From the NCBI GenBank assembly GCA_964400725.1, contig CAYNVS010000048.1:1-20710 (forward strand): a stretch of 20,710 nt of DNA, written 5' to 3'. The first letter of the stretch is position 1. Every line of letters begins with the position of its first letter. Positions 13,636-20,710 of the stretch are shown piece after piece. The DNA comes from CAYNVS01 sp964400725. Its GTDB lineage: Bacteria > Myxococcota_A > SURF-8 > CAYNVS01. Below the pieces are notes generated by a model that ran no database searches, was not told the origin of the DNA, and saw nothing but the letters and a program-made list of their open reading frames with translations. A program made the position numbers and the translations under genes.

Positions 13636-14454
13636 ATGAACGCCTTTAAACAATATCCGCTGATTATTATCGACAAAGCCGGACGCAGGCTGTCGGCGGT
13701 TTTAGAAAAGCCTAATAAAGCGCGCGTTTGCGACGCGGCGATAATATGCCACGGATTGCTTTCAAGCAAAAACGGCGACAAAATTAAACTTGCGTCGCAA
13801 TGGTTCGCAATGCGAGGCGTTGCGGCCCTCCGGTTCGATTTTTCAGGCCGCGGCCAAAGCGACGGCGGCGCGGAAGATATAACGCTCTCCGCTCAATTGC
13901 AAAATCTTGACGCGGCGAAAGATTATTTGGCGTCTTCGGTCGGGGCGCGGGCTTTTCATTTGTTCGGCTCATCGTTCGGCGCGCTTACCGCTCTGGCGGC
14001 CTTCGCGAAAAAAGGCGGGCTTTTTAAGGCGGAAGAACGCGCAAGTCTGACGCTTGTCGCGCCGCCTCATAGGACGGATTTTCCTTCCGACCTTTACAGC
14101 CCGCAGGCGTTGGACAAATGGAAGCGCGACGGGTTCGCCGTTTTCGAGGGGTATCCGCTGCCGTACGGCTTTTACGAAGATTTGTTGAAATATCCTCAAG
14201 TCGAAACTATGCTGACCGGTCTGGACGCGCCGGCGCTGCTTATTCACGGAGAACGCGACGCGTATTTCCCCGCGGAAAAAATCGCGGAGATTATCGGGCG
14301 TCTGCCCAAACCCGCGGGACGCGAGCTGCGAATAGTAAAAGGCGCGAATCATTCATTGTCGTCCGCGGCCGATAGAGACGACATGATTGCGGCTATGAAT
14401 GACTTCGCGCGCAAATACGGCCTGCCGCAGGCCTGCGCGGAGAGGAAAAGATGA
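13636..14454 (+). CDS. Alpha/beta hydrolase (serine hydrolase)
   Basis: The 272-residue cytoplasmic hydrolase has a complete catalytic triad: nucleophile S113 in the elbow GSSFG (111-115), acid D208 in HGERDAY and H239 in KGANHSL. The oxyanion-hole strand is IICHGLLSSKNGD (36-48), followed by RFDFSGRGQSDGG, typical of the S33-like/BAAT-like group. The substrate (ester, thioester or peptide) cannot be told. I chose the ATG at 13636 because GGAG lies eight bases before it; an in-frame TTG at 13624 would put that site inside the gene. Its last four bases (ATGA) overlap the macro-domain gene, so the two are probably translationally coupled. Confidence 0.92.
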   Translation: MNAFKQYPLIIIDKAGRRLSAVLEKPNKARVCDAAIICHGLLSSKNGDKIKLASQWFAMRGVAALRFDFSGRGQSDGGAEDITLSAQLQNLDAAKDYLASSVGARAFHLFGSSFGALTALAAFAKKGGLFKAEERASLTLVAPPHRTDFPSDLYSPQALDKWKRDGFAVFEGYPLPYGFYEDLLKYPQVETMLTGLDAPALLIHGERDAYFPAEKIAEIIGRLPKPAGRELRIVKGANHSLSSAADRDDMIAAMNDFARKYGLPQACAERKR

Positions 14455-14990
14455 GAGCGGACAGGATACAGTTGGCGCTGGGCGATATAACTAAAGTCGT
14501 GGCGGACGCAATTGTCAACGCGGCCAATCCTTCGCTGCTGGGGGGCGGCGGCGTGGACGGAGCCATTCATAAAGCGGCCGGACCTCGTCTGCTTGAAGAA
14601 TGCAAAACGCTCGGCGGCTGCAAACCCGGCGAAGCCAAGATAACGAAGGGGTACAATCTTCCCGCAAAGTTCGTCGTTCATACGGTCGGGCCGATTTGGC
14701 GCGGCGGCGGTTCGGGCGAACCTCAGACGCTTGAGAATTGCTATCGCAACTGCCTGTTAATCGCGGCGCGAAACGGCGCCAAGAGCGTCGCCTTTCCGGC
14801 CATCAGTACGGGCGTTTACGGCTATCCGATTGAGGACGCGGCGGTAATTGCGGTTAAAACGGTAATAGAGACGCTAAAAAAACTCGATTCGATAAAGCGC
14901 GTCGTTTTCGTTTTACATGGCATGTACGACTTTCAAATTTACGAAAGCGTTCTGCGCGACTACCTGCCGCCGGACGAAGAAAGCGAGTAA
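14451..14990 (+). CDS. Macro-domain protein, probable ADP-ribose/O-acetyl-ADP-ribose hydrolase
   Basis: The 179-residue single-domain protein is of the MacroD/YmdB group. Family motifs are NAANPSLLGGGGVDGAIHKA (23-42; Asn and Asp contact the distal ribose), GCKPGEAKITKGYNLP (56-71) and the phosphate loop PAISTGVYGYP (116-126). Such enzymes deacetylate O-acetyl-ADP-ribose or remove ADP-ribose from acidic side chains or nucleic-acid phosphates. The start overlaps the hydrolase stop by four bases (ATGA), and AGAGGAAAAG lies before it. dut follows three bases after its stop. This neighbourhood (RuvC, Dut and, further on, Nfo) would fit a role near DNA metabolism, but that is inference. Confidence 0.95.
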   Translation: MRADRIQLALGDITKVVADAIVNAANPSLLGGGGVDGAIHKAAGPRLLEECKTLGGCKPGEAKITKGYNLPAKFVVHTVGPIWRGGGSGEPQTLENCYRNCLLIAARNGAKSVAFPAISTGVYGYPIEDAAVIAVKTVIETLKKLDSIKRVVFVLHGMYDFQIYESVLRDYLPPDEESE

Positions 14991-14993
14991 GCG

Positions 14994-15443
14994 ATGGAAA
15001 AAGCGGAAATTAAAGTCGTCGTTCTGCCGCACGGAGAGGGGCTGCCGCCGCCTCAACCGGCCACGGGGCTGGCCGCCGGAGCCGATTTGCGCGCCGCCGT
15101 TTTGGATGACGCGGTAATAAAACCTTTCGAGCGCGCGCTTATTCCAACGGGGCTGGTCGTTGAAATTCCGCCGGGATACGAAGCGCAGGTAAGGCCGCGG
15201 TCGGGGCTTGCGGCAAAATACGGCGTAACAGTGCTCAACGCGCCCGGCACGATTGACGCCGATTACCGCGGCGAAGTAAAAGTCATTCTTATTAATTTAG
15301 GTTCGGAGCCGTTCGTAGTTAAGCGCGGAGAACGAATTGCGCAAATGGTAATCGCTCCCGTAACGCCGGCGGTTTACGTTAAGGCGGAGTCGCTTTCCGG
15401 CACCGATAGAGGCGAAGACGGATTCGGCAGCACCGGCAGATAA
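14994..15443 (+). CDS. dut: dUTP diphosphatase (dUTPase)
   Basis: This 149-residue homotrimeric enzyme hydrolyses dUTP to dUMP and pyrophosphate, keeping uracil out of DNA and feeding thymidylate synthesis. All five motifs are present: 1 AGADLRA (28-34), 2 RPRSGLA (67-73), 3 NAPGTIDADYRGEV (82-95, catalytic Asp88 and Tyr91), 4 GERIAQMVIA (112-121) and 5 RGEDGFGSTG (139-148). The start is three bases after the macro-domain stop, with only a weak Shine-Dalgarno, so its translation probably depends on that of the upstream gene. This is the last gene of the ruvC-hydrolase-macro-dut run; no clear terminator follows. Confidence 0.96.
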   Translation: MEKAEIKVVVLPHGEGLPPPQPATGLAAGADLRAAVLDDAVIKPFERALIPTGLVVEIPPGYEAQVRPRSGLAAKYGVTVLNAPGTIDADYRGEVKVILINLGSEPFVVKRGERIAQMVIAPVTPAVYVKAESLSGTDRGEDGFGSTGR

Positions 15444-15513
15444 ATTTACATTTACATAGACAAAGGGGCGTTTTTGCGTTAATTTTATTCAAACGCTTTC
15501 AAAGGAGTAAAGC

Positions 15514-17298
15514 ATGAAAAAAAGACTTTTTGTTTTTACGGCGGCTTTGGCCATTTTTACCGCGGTTGCGGCCGGTTTCGGCGCTCAGGACGCGATTATA
15601 GAAGCGATGAAAACCGAGATTGAAAGAGCGAAGAAGGGGCTGAAGACCGAAAACGCGAACGCGCCTTATTTTATTCTTTACCGGCTAAATTACAGCGACG
15701 ACGTCTTTGTCATGGCGTCCAACGGCGGGGTGCAGGCTAAGCAAAAAAGCCAGCGCGGCAATGTTTACGTCGAAACGCGGGTTGGCGACTACTCTTTCGA
15801 CAACACCGCGTTCAGCGAGGAGCCGTTCAATTGGTTCTCCGAGGAGAATATTTACAGAGTCGCCGACGCCGCTCCGCTCGACGGAGACGAGACGGCTCTG
15901 CGCACGCTGCTATGGATCGCCACCGACGAGAAATACCGCAACGCGGCGGCTTCGTATTATCAGAAGAAAGGGCGCGTGGCGGTTAAGGCAAAAGACAAAG
16001 ACAAAGAGGGAGTCGACGCCTTTTCCAAAGAAGAGGCTTACAGCTATATAAGCAAAGATATTAAGATTGACGTTGACGCGGACAAATGGGCTGCGAGGCT
16101 TAAAAAACTTTCCGAGAGATTTCTGGAACACCGCGATATTCTCGACTCTAACGTAATGCTGGCCGCCTATCGCAACAAGACGTACATTATTAACACCGAG
16201 GGTACGGTCGTAAAGCTCAACGACGTTATTTTCAGCGTAAGCGCGTACGGCATGATACGCACCGAGGGAGGCGACACCAAAGTGTATAACAAAGTTATGT
16301 ACGCCAAAGACCTCGGCAAGTTTACCGACGCGGCGATAATCTCGGCCATTGACGAAGTTTGCAAAAATTTGAACGATTTAGCGGCAGCTCCTTCGTTCGA
16401 GCCGTACACCGGTCCGGCAATAATTATGCCCATAGCGGCGGGAGTTCTATTCCACGAAGCCATCGGGCACAGGCTCGAAGGAGAGCGGCAGCTCTCGAAC
16501 GACGAAGGGCACACATTTAAAAACAAAATCGGGCAGAAGATTGTGCCGGAATTTCTTTCAATCAACGACGATCCTACCTTGGAAACGCTCGAAGGCGAGA
16601 CGCTTAACGGCTATTACCTGTACGACTCCGAAGGAGTCAAGGCTCAAAACGTAATCCTTGTAGAAAAAGGCGTTTTAAAAAATTATCTTCTCAGCCGCAC
16701 GCCGATTAAAGGCTTTCCCAAGTCCAACGGGCACGGACGCGCAAGCAGCGGGCTTAAACCGCGCGCGAGGATGGGCAACTTAATCGTAACCGCGGACGCC
16801 GCTTTCAGCGTTCCCATGAGCGAGCTGGAAAAAAAGCTGCTTGAAGAAGTGAAGAAGCAGAACAAACCTTACGGCATCATCATCGCGGAGATGGCGGGGG
16901 GCGATACCAACACCAGCAACTACGGCTATCAGGCGTTCAAAGGGCGCTCTACGATGGTTTACAAACTTCATCCCGACGGCAAAAAAGAGCTGGTAAGCGG
17001 AGTGGAAATTGTCGGCACGCCGCTTTCGGCGGTAAATAAAATCGTGCTCGCCAGCAAGGAGCGCGGAGTGTTTAACGGTTTCTGCGGCGCGGAATCCGGC
17101 TCTGTGCCCGTTTCGGCGATTTCTCCGGCCATACTGCTGAGCGAAATCGAACTTCAGCTCGCCCACAAAGACCGGTATCCCAAACCGGTTCTTTCTTCGC
17201 CATACGAGGAAATGAAAGGGAAGTCCAAGGACAAGGCGGACAAAAAAGACGAGCCGAAAGATAAGAAGAAGGAAGAGAAAAAGCCGGAGAAAAAATAG
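15514..17298 (+). CDS. Exported TldD/PmbA-family metalloprotease
   Basis: The 594-residue protein has a Sec signal peptide (MKKRLFVFTAALAIFTAVAA) and no lipobox, so it is predicted to be periplasmic or secreted. The zinc motif HEAIGHRLEGE (H314, E315, H319, E322) matches TldD HExxxH. A later Cys524 in FNGFCGAESGSVPVS is placed like the third zinc ligand of TldD. Other family segments are YDSEGVKAQNVILVEKGVLKNYL, SNGHGRASS and the end of the core near 17160. Classical TldD is cytoplasmic and works with TldE on unfolded peptides; here the protein is exported and no partner gene is near. The C-terminal 30 residues are a Lys/Glu/Asp low-complexity tail. AAAGGAG precedes the ATG. Confidence 0.9.
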   Translation: MKKRLFVFTAALAIFTAVAAGFGAQDAIIEAMKTEIERAKKGLKTENANAPYFILYRLNYSDDVFVMASNGGVQAKQKSQRGNVYVETRVGDYSFDNTAFSEEPFNWFSEENIYRVADAAPLDGDETALRTLLWIATDEKYRNAAASYYQKKGRVAVKAKDKDKEGVDAFSKEEAYSYISKDIKIDVDADKWAARLKKLSERFLEHRDILDSNVMLAAYRNKTYIINTEGTVVKLNDVIFSVSAYGMIRTEGGDTKVYNKVMYAKDLGKFTDAAIISAIDEVCKNLNDLAAAPSFEPYTGPAIIMPIAAGVLFHEAIGHRLEGERQLSNDEGHTFKNKIGQKIVPEFLSINDDPTLETLEGETLNGYYLYDSEGVKAQNVILVEKGVLKNYLLSRTPIKGFPKSNGHGRASSGLKPRARMGNLIVTADAAFSVPMSELEKKLLEEVKKQNKPYGIIIAEMAGGDTNTSNYGYQAFKGRSTMVYKLHPDGKKELVSGVEIVGTPLSAVNKIVLASKERGVFNGFCGAESGSVPVSAISPAILLSEIELQLAHKDRYPKPVLSSPYEEMKGKSKDKADKKDEPKDKKKEEKKPEKK

Positions 17299-17334
17299 TT
17301 TTAAGACCCGTCTGGAACCGGTCAGGAGAAACAA

Positions 17335-18207
17335 ATGCCTTACCTAGGCGCTCACATGTCAATAGCGGGCGGAGTCAGCAAGGCGCTGGAACGCGCTCTC
17401 TCCATCGGCTGCGAGGCTGCGCAGATTTTCGTCAAGCAGAACAACCAGTGGAAGAGCGCGCCGATAAGCGACGAGGAAGCCGCGGCTTTTAAAAAAATAT
17501 ATTCGGAAAAATTCGTCCGCGGAACCGTATTCGCGCACGCGGCGTATCTCATCAATCTGGCTTCGCCCGACGACGCGCTGCGGAATAAATCTATCGACGC
17601 CATGACCGACGAAATAGAGCGCTGCGATAAAATCGGCGTGGACGGCATCGTGCTGCACATCGGCTCGCACATGGGCGCAGGGGAGCGCGAAGGGCTTAAA
17701 CGAGTCGCGGCCGCCTTCGACGTAATATTCGAGCGGACCGCGGGCGCCGACGTGAAAATACTGATGGAAACCACGGCGGGGCAGGGGACGAACCTCGGAC
17801 ACAAAATAGAGCATTTGCAAGAAGCCCGCGAACTGACGAAACGCGGCGATCGTCTGGGGTTGTGCATAGACACTTGCCATGTTTACAGCGCCGGGTATGA
17901 TATAAACGACGAGGCCGATTACGAAAGGCTGATGGGAGAAATTTCAAGCCGGCTTGGGTTTGAAAGCCTGAAAGCCGTTCATCTTAACGATTCCATGAAA
18001 CCGTTCGGCTCGCGGCTAGACCGCCACGAGCATATCGGCAAAGGGACGATAGGGCTCGAAGGGTTCCGCCGCCTGCTCAACGACGAGCGGCTTGCGAACC
18101 TGCCGATGGCGCTGGAAACGCCGAAAGAAAAAGAAATGCTCGAAGATATTGAGAATTTAAAAATACTGCGCGGTTTAATCGCGCCTAAAAAAGGAGTTAA
18201 AAAATGA
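17335..18207 (+). CDS. nfo: Endonuclease IV (AP endonuclease)
   Basis: The 290-residue TIM-barrel enzyme cuts DNA 5' to abasic sites and removes blocked 3' ends, using three Zn ions. It opens with GAHMSIAGG. All nine metal ligands can be placed by eye against the E. coli enzyme: H68, H108, E145 (LMETTAGQG), D179 and H182 (CIDTCHVYSAGYD), H216 (VHLND), D229 and H231 (RLDRHEHIGKG) and E261 (ALETP). The Shine-Dalgarno is AGGAG. It follows the TldD-like gene by 36 bases, and its last four bases (ATGA) overlap the start of the dehydratase-like gene. Confidence 0.96.
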   Translation: MPYLGAHMSIAGGVSKALERALSIGCEAAQIFVKQNNQWKSAPISDEEAAAFKKIYSEKFVRGTVFAHAAYLINLASPDDALRNKSIDAMTDEIERCDKIGVDGIVLHIGSHMGAGEREGLKRVAAAFDVIFERTAGADVKILMETTAGQGTNLGHKIEHLQEARELTKRGDRLGLCIDTCHVYSAGYDINDEADYERLMGEISSRLGFESLKAVHLNDSMKPFGSRLDRHEHIGKGTIGLEGFRRLLNDERLANLPMALETPKEKEMLEDIENLKILRGLIAPKKGVKK

Positions 18208-19307
18208 CCGAGAAAAACGCCGCTAAAGTCGCTTACCTTCACCTTCATTTCCCGCTCGAAATCGCGCTGGCCTGCAACGCGACGCCGGTAAGGCTGTTCG
18301 GCAAAACGCCCCCTTACTCCAAAGTGGACGCCCATCTTCAAGCCTACTGTTGCAGCCTCGCGCGCGGCGTTCTGGAAGACTGGCTCGAAGGCGCGCATAA
18401 ACGGTTTGCAGCCGTGGTCTTCGCTCACTCGTGCGACACTCTTCAGCGGTTGGAAGCCATAATGCGGCTGACGGACGACTCCGTTAGAGTTCTGCCGATG
18501 CAGTATCCGCTTAACAAGCGCAGCGAAGGGGCTCCGGCGTTTCTGGCGGCAAACATTCGCAAGGCGTTCGACGAGCTTCGCGAGCTTATTCCCGGCGCGC
18601 CCAAGGACGACGCGGAAGCCGCTAAGAATTTTCTCGCCGCCGTTAAAATGGTGGAGAAAGCCCGCAAGGCGGCAAACGAGCTTATGGCTCTGCACGCCGA
18701 AGGGCGGATTAGCTACGGCGCGATGTACGACGTTCTCATTAAAGGCGAGAAGAGTTTCGACGCGCAGTTCGTAGCGGAACTTGAGGCGGCCGCGGCGATA
18801 GCCAAGTCGGCGCCGGTCAAGAGCCGTAAAAACTTGGCCGTTTATGGCGGAGCCATTCTCAATAACCAACTGCCGCAGTTATTCGACAAGTTGAATCTCG
18901 GCGTGTGCGTCGATTACACGAGCACGGGCGGACTTTTTTACGCCAAGCCGGCCGCGGACGTTGAAGCCGAGACCGCCGCGCTGGAAGGCGCGCCGTTGGA
19001 CGACGTTATAATGTATATCGCCAAGAAAGAGCTCGCGAAGACGGCCGATCCGACGTCGCTGTCGAGCAAGTTGGACAGCGCCGGGAAGGTAAGCGAGTTT
19101 ATCGACGCGGCTAAGGCGGGCGGGGCGAAGGGAGTCGTCTTCGCCTACTTGAAGTTCTGCGAGCCGTGGGGCTTCGACGTTCCGGCGATTATAGAGGGCG
19201 CGAAGGCGGCGGGCTTGCCGGCTTTGGTGTTGGAGTATGAGAACTCCAGCGAGCTGCCCGGTCAAACGATAACGAGGCTGGAGGCGTTCGCGGAACTGTT
19301 GGGGTAA
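18204..19307 (+). CDS. 2-hydroxyacyl-CoA dehydratase D-component-like (HgdB/BcrC) Fe-S protein
   Basis: The 367-residue protein is of the family containing the beta subunit of 2-hydroxyglutaryl-CoA dehydratase and benzoyl-CoA reductase subunits, which hold a [4Fe-4S] cluster in an ATP-activated radical enzyme. The N-terminus fits the family (LHFPLEIALACNATPVRLFG). Cysteines that could bind the cluster are C49/C50 (AYCCSLARG), C77 (AHSCDTLQRL) and C319 (YLKFCEPWGFD); the final VLEYENSSELPGQTITRLEAF matches the usual acidic C-terminal motif. The partner subunit and the ASKHA ATPase activator are not in the window. AAGGAG sits inside the end of nfo, and the start overlaps the nfo stop, so the two are translationally coupled. 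The substrate is unknown; it may be an uncharacterised solo member. Confidence 0.9.
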   Translation: MTEKNAAKVAYLHLHFPLEIALACNATPVRLFGKTPPYSKVDAHLQAYCCSLARGVLEDWLEGAHKRFAAVVFAHSCDTLQRLEAIMRLTDDSVRVLPMQYPLNKRSEGAPAFLAANIRKAFDELRELIPGAPKDDAEAAKNFLAAVKMVEKARKAANELMALHAEGRISYGAMYDVLIKGEKSFDAQFVAELEAAAAIAKSAPVKSRKNLAVYGGAILNNQLPQLFDKLNLGVCVDYTSTGGLFYAKPAADVEAETAALEGAPLDDVIMYIAKKELAKTADPTSLSSKLDSAGKVSEFIDAAKAGGAKGVVFAYLKFCEPWGFDVPAIIEGAKAAGLPALVLEYENSSELPGQTITRLEAFAELLG

Positions 19308-19400
19308 TTTAGCGAGCCGACAGATTTTCGGTTTGGATTTAAAAACCGTCAAACAGGAAGAGGAAAGCGGAGTTATAATTAATTATTTTGGCTTTTATCC

Positions 19401-19425
19401 TTGCTCGCTCTCTTTGGGCGAGTAA
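19401..19425 (+). other. Hairpin in the intergenic region before panC
   Basis: TTGCTCGC (19401-19408) pairs with GCGAGTAA (19418-19425), with one G-T pair. An A-rich stretch follows instead of T, so it is not a rho-independent terminator on the plus strand. The segment 19411-19440 resembles short interspersed sequences I associate with proteobacterial intergenic regions; this is recollection, not a match. Confidence 0.35.
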
Positions 19426-19471
19426 AGAAAGCAAAAAAAAGTCGAGGGAAGAAGGCCGTCTTCCTCTTTCA

Positions 19472-19484
19472 GCAGTAAAACTGC
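19472..19484 (+). other. GCAGT/ACTGC hairpin
   Basis: The perfect five-base arms GCAGT and ACTGC have an AAA loop. No T-tract follows directly. It is one of three hairpins in the roughly 300-base gap 19308-19604, which otherwise shows no gene or clear promoter. Confidence 0.35.
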
Positions 19485-19548
19485 AATAAACTTGGTTGAA
19501 AAAATTTTTTTATAAAATTTTGTCGCATGGGCTTCAATTTAACGGTAA

Positions 19549-19576
19549 GGCAATAAAACCTTCGGTTGTCTTTGCC
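19549..19576 (+). promoter_or_regulatory. Leader hairpin before panC
   Basis: The outer stem GGCAA (19549-19553) / TTGCC (19572-19576) encloses an inner stem AACC (19557-19560) / GGTT (19564-19567) with a TTC loop. It ends 14 bases before the panC Shine-Dalgarno, so it could affect transcript stability or translation. No riboswitch family is recognised. Confidence 0.3.
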
Positions 19577-19604
19577 GATTAGTTGACAAATAGGAGAATG
19601 TATA

Positions 19605-20453
19605 ATGCGAATTACCGGCGACATAAAGGAAATACGGGACATCGTGAGCGGCTGGAAGAGGGATGGGGATAAGGTCGGTTTCGTCCCGACGATGGGGTAT
19701 TTGCACGAAGGGCATCTTTCCCTTTGCGAAATCGCCAAGACGCGGGCGAAAAGGCTCGTCGTTTCAATCTTTGTCAACCCGACGCAGTTCGACCGCAAGG
19801 ACGATCTCGACAACTACCCGAAAGACCTCATGAGGGACTTTGACCTTTGCAAAAGAGTCGGCGCAGATTTGATTTTTACGCCTTCAAACGAGACGATGTA
19901 TCCTAAAAACTACGCGACGTTCGTCAACGTAGAGGGCATGACCGACCGCCTGTGCGGCGCGACCCGCCCCGGTCATTTTCGCGGAGTAACTACCGTTGTA
20001 AGCAAATTGTTCAACGTCGTGGCGCCCGATTTGGCCGTTTTCGGCGAAAAGGATTACCAGCAGCTCAAGGTTATCGAGCGCATGACGATCGACCTGAATA
20101 TGCCGATAGAGATTATTGCCGGACCGACGACGAGAGAGTCCGACGGACTGGCGATGAGCAGCCGCAACGCGCGGCTGTCGCCCGAAGACAGAGTTACGCG
20201 CGCGCTTTGCCTGCGCAAGGCTCTGCTTGACGCAAAAAAAGCGGCGGACGACGGCGAGCGGGACTGCGCTAAACTTAAGGAAATTGTTGAGAAAGTTCTG
20301 CTGGCGCACAACCCCGACAAGATTGATTACGTCGAGATTTTTCATCCGGAAACTCTCGCGCCTATTACAACCATCGGCGAGGATGGCGCTCGCATGGCGC
20401 TGGCGGTATTCGTCGGCGCGGTAAGGCTTATCGACAATATTCAACTGAAATAA
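19605..20453 (+). CDS. panC: Pantothenate synthetase
   Basis: This 282-residue cytoplasmic enzyme joins pantoate and beta-alanine with ATP, giving pantothenate, the precursor of coenzyme A. Family motifs are FVPTMGYLHEGHLSL (26-40), with the nucleotide-binding H34-x-x-H37, then IFVNPTQF (55-62), CGATRPGHFRGV, GEKDYQQL and the SSRN loop (MSSRNARLSP). Length and order are typical. TAGGAG lies eight bases before the ATG. It is transcribed alone here; panB and panD are not adjacent. A promoter is not clear (TTGGTT at 19492 and TAAAAT at 19513 are only 15 bases apart). Confidence 0.96.
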   Translation: MRITGDIKEIRDIVSGWKRDGDKVGFVPTMGYLHEGHLSLCEIAKTRAKRLVVSIFVNPTQFDRKDDLDNYPKDLMRDFDLCKRVGADLIFTPSNETMYPKNYATFVNVEGMTDRLCGATRPGHFRGVTTVVSKLFNVVAPDLAVFGEKDYQQLKVIERMTIDLNMPIEIIAGPTTRESDGLAMSSRNARLSPEDRVTRALCLRKALLDAKKAADDGERDCAKLKEIVEKVLLAHNPDKIDYVEIFHPETLAPITTIGEDGARMALAVFVGAVRLIDNIQLK

Positions 20454-20589
20454 TACTCTCGAACCCGTTGCGTCCGGCTTGGAATCGGCGATTTTATTCG
20501 CAAATAATATTGCGCGGAGCGCGCCGCCGCTTTAGGTTGCCGCCCCATAGGGATTTATTATAAATAAAGATATAAGGCTTAAAAAAATC

Positions 20590-20618
20590 TTGACAATTGG
20601 TATTGCTTTTGCTAAACC
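20590..20618 (+). promoter_or_regulatory. Putative promoter near the right edge
   Basis: A perfect TTGACA (20590-20595) is followed after 17 bases by TAAACC (20613-20618), with TGC just before it (extended -10). The -10 is weak. It would transcribe rightward out of the window. The stretch 20454-20589 shows only a GC-rich inverted repeat near 20513-20525. Confidence 0.4.
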
Positions 20619-20697
20619 TAGCACGCTGTTTTTTTCGGGCGCTCGTATGCCTGAAAACGTAGTTCATTCTAAAATTATAGACCGTAGCGAGTAACTT

Positions 20698-20710
20698 ATG
20701 GATAAGAATG
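20698..20710 (+). CDS. Possible start of a gene running off the right edge
   Basis: ATG at 20698 opens a frame (MDKN) that leaves the window. It lies 80 bases downstream of the edge promoter but has no strong Shine-Dalgarno. Only four codons are visible, so this is weak support. Confidence 0.2.

Noticed and set aside
19583..19606. TTGACA and TATAAT just before panC, as a promoter
   Set aside because: The spacer is only 12 bases and the TATAAT overlaps the panC start codon, so transcripts would begin inside the gene.
20513..20525. GCGC-rich inverted repeat after panC, as a terminator
   Set aside because: Four-base arms and no T-tract follow on either strand.
1..20710. Mobile elements, CRISPR arrays, tRNA or rRNA genes
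   Set aside because: No transposase or integrase motifs, no regularly spaced direct repeats and no tRNA-like or rRNA-like stretches were seen on either strand.

Overview
The window is ordinary-looking chromosomal DNA from a Gram-negative bacterium. There is no phage, transposon, CRISPR array, tRNA or rRNA that I can see. Exported lipoproteins with cysteine lipoboxes, a PNGase F-like secreted protein, an exported TldD-like protease, a 2-hydroxyacyl-CoA dehydratase-type subunit and a split transketolase suggest an anaerobic or microaerophilic member of the broad deltaproteobacterial/Myxococcota-like assemblage. That placement is inference from gene content only. Codon use and base composition look even across the window, and Shine-Dalgarno sites are mostly clear (AAGGAG/GGAGG).

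Left part (1-4625). A minus-strand lipoprotein with Asp-rich DxNxDG repeats runs off the left edge. It is divergent from an EF-G gene that has its own near-consensus promoter. EF-G converges with a crotonase-family gene, leaving only 4 bases between the stops. An NAD(P)H:quinone-oxidoreductase-like flavodoxin-fold gene follows, starting at a TTG, and ends in a strong UUCG-loop terminator.

Middle part (4645-12159). The first gene is a large lipoprotein with an acidic linker and a C-terminal PNGase F-like region. Its leader contains the preceding terminator and a second hairpin that would mask its ribosome binding site. Next come an unrecognised two-part protein and an aspartokinase with very divergent ACT domains. 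A transcription unit then carries a GNAT acetyltransferase, the two subunits of a split transketolase and a protein with two SCP2-like halves, closed by a clean rho-independent terminator.

Right part (12160-20710). yebC lies behind a promoter with two palindromic elements. It is followed by ruvC, an alpha/beta hydrolase, a macro-domain protein and dut in a tightly packed run. An exported TldD-like metalloprotease, endonuclease IV (nfo) and a lone HgdB/BcrC-type Fe-S subunit come next, with nfo and the last gene overlapping by 4 bases. panC follows after a structured intergenic region. The right edge holds a promoter and perhaps the first codons of another gene.

Functionally, the right-hand cluster is rich in DNA and nucleotide maintenance: RuvC resolves Holliday junctions, Dut removes dUTP, Nfo cuts abasic sites and the macro domain probably handles ADP-ribose. 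The middle holds central carbon and amino-acid metabolism (transketolase, aspartokinase). I found no unmistakable new multi-gene system. The best leads are the attenuator-like leader and altered active site of the PNGase F-like lipoprotein, the exported TldD, the lone dehydratase subunit coupled to nfo, and the palindromes in the yebC promoter.
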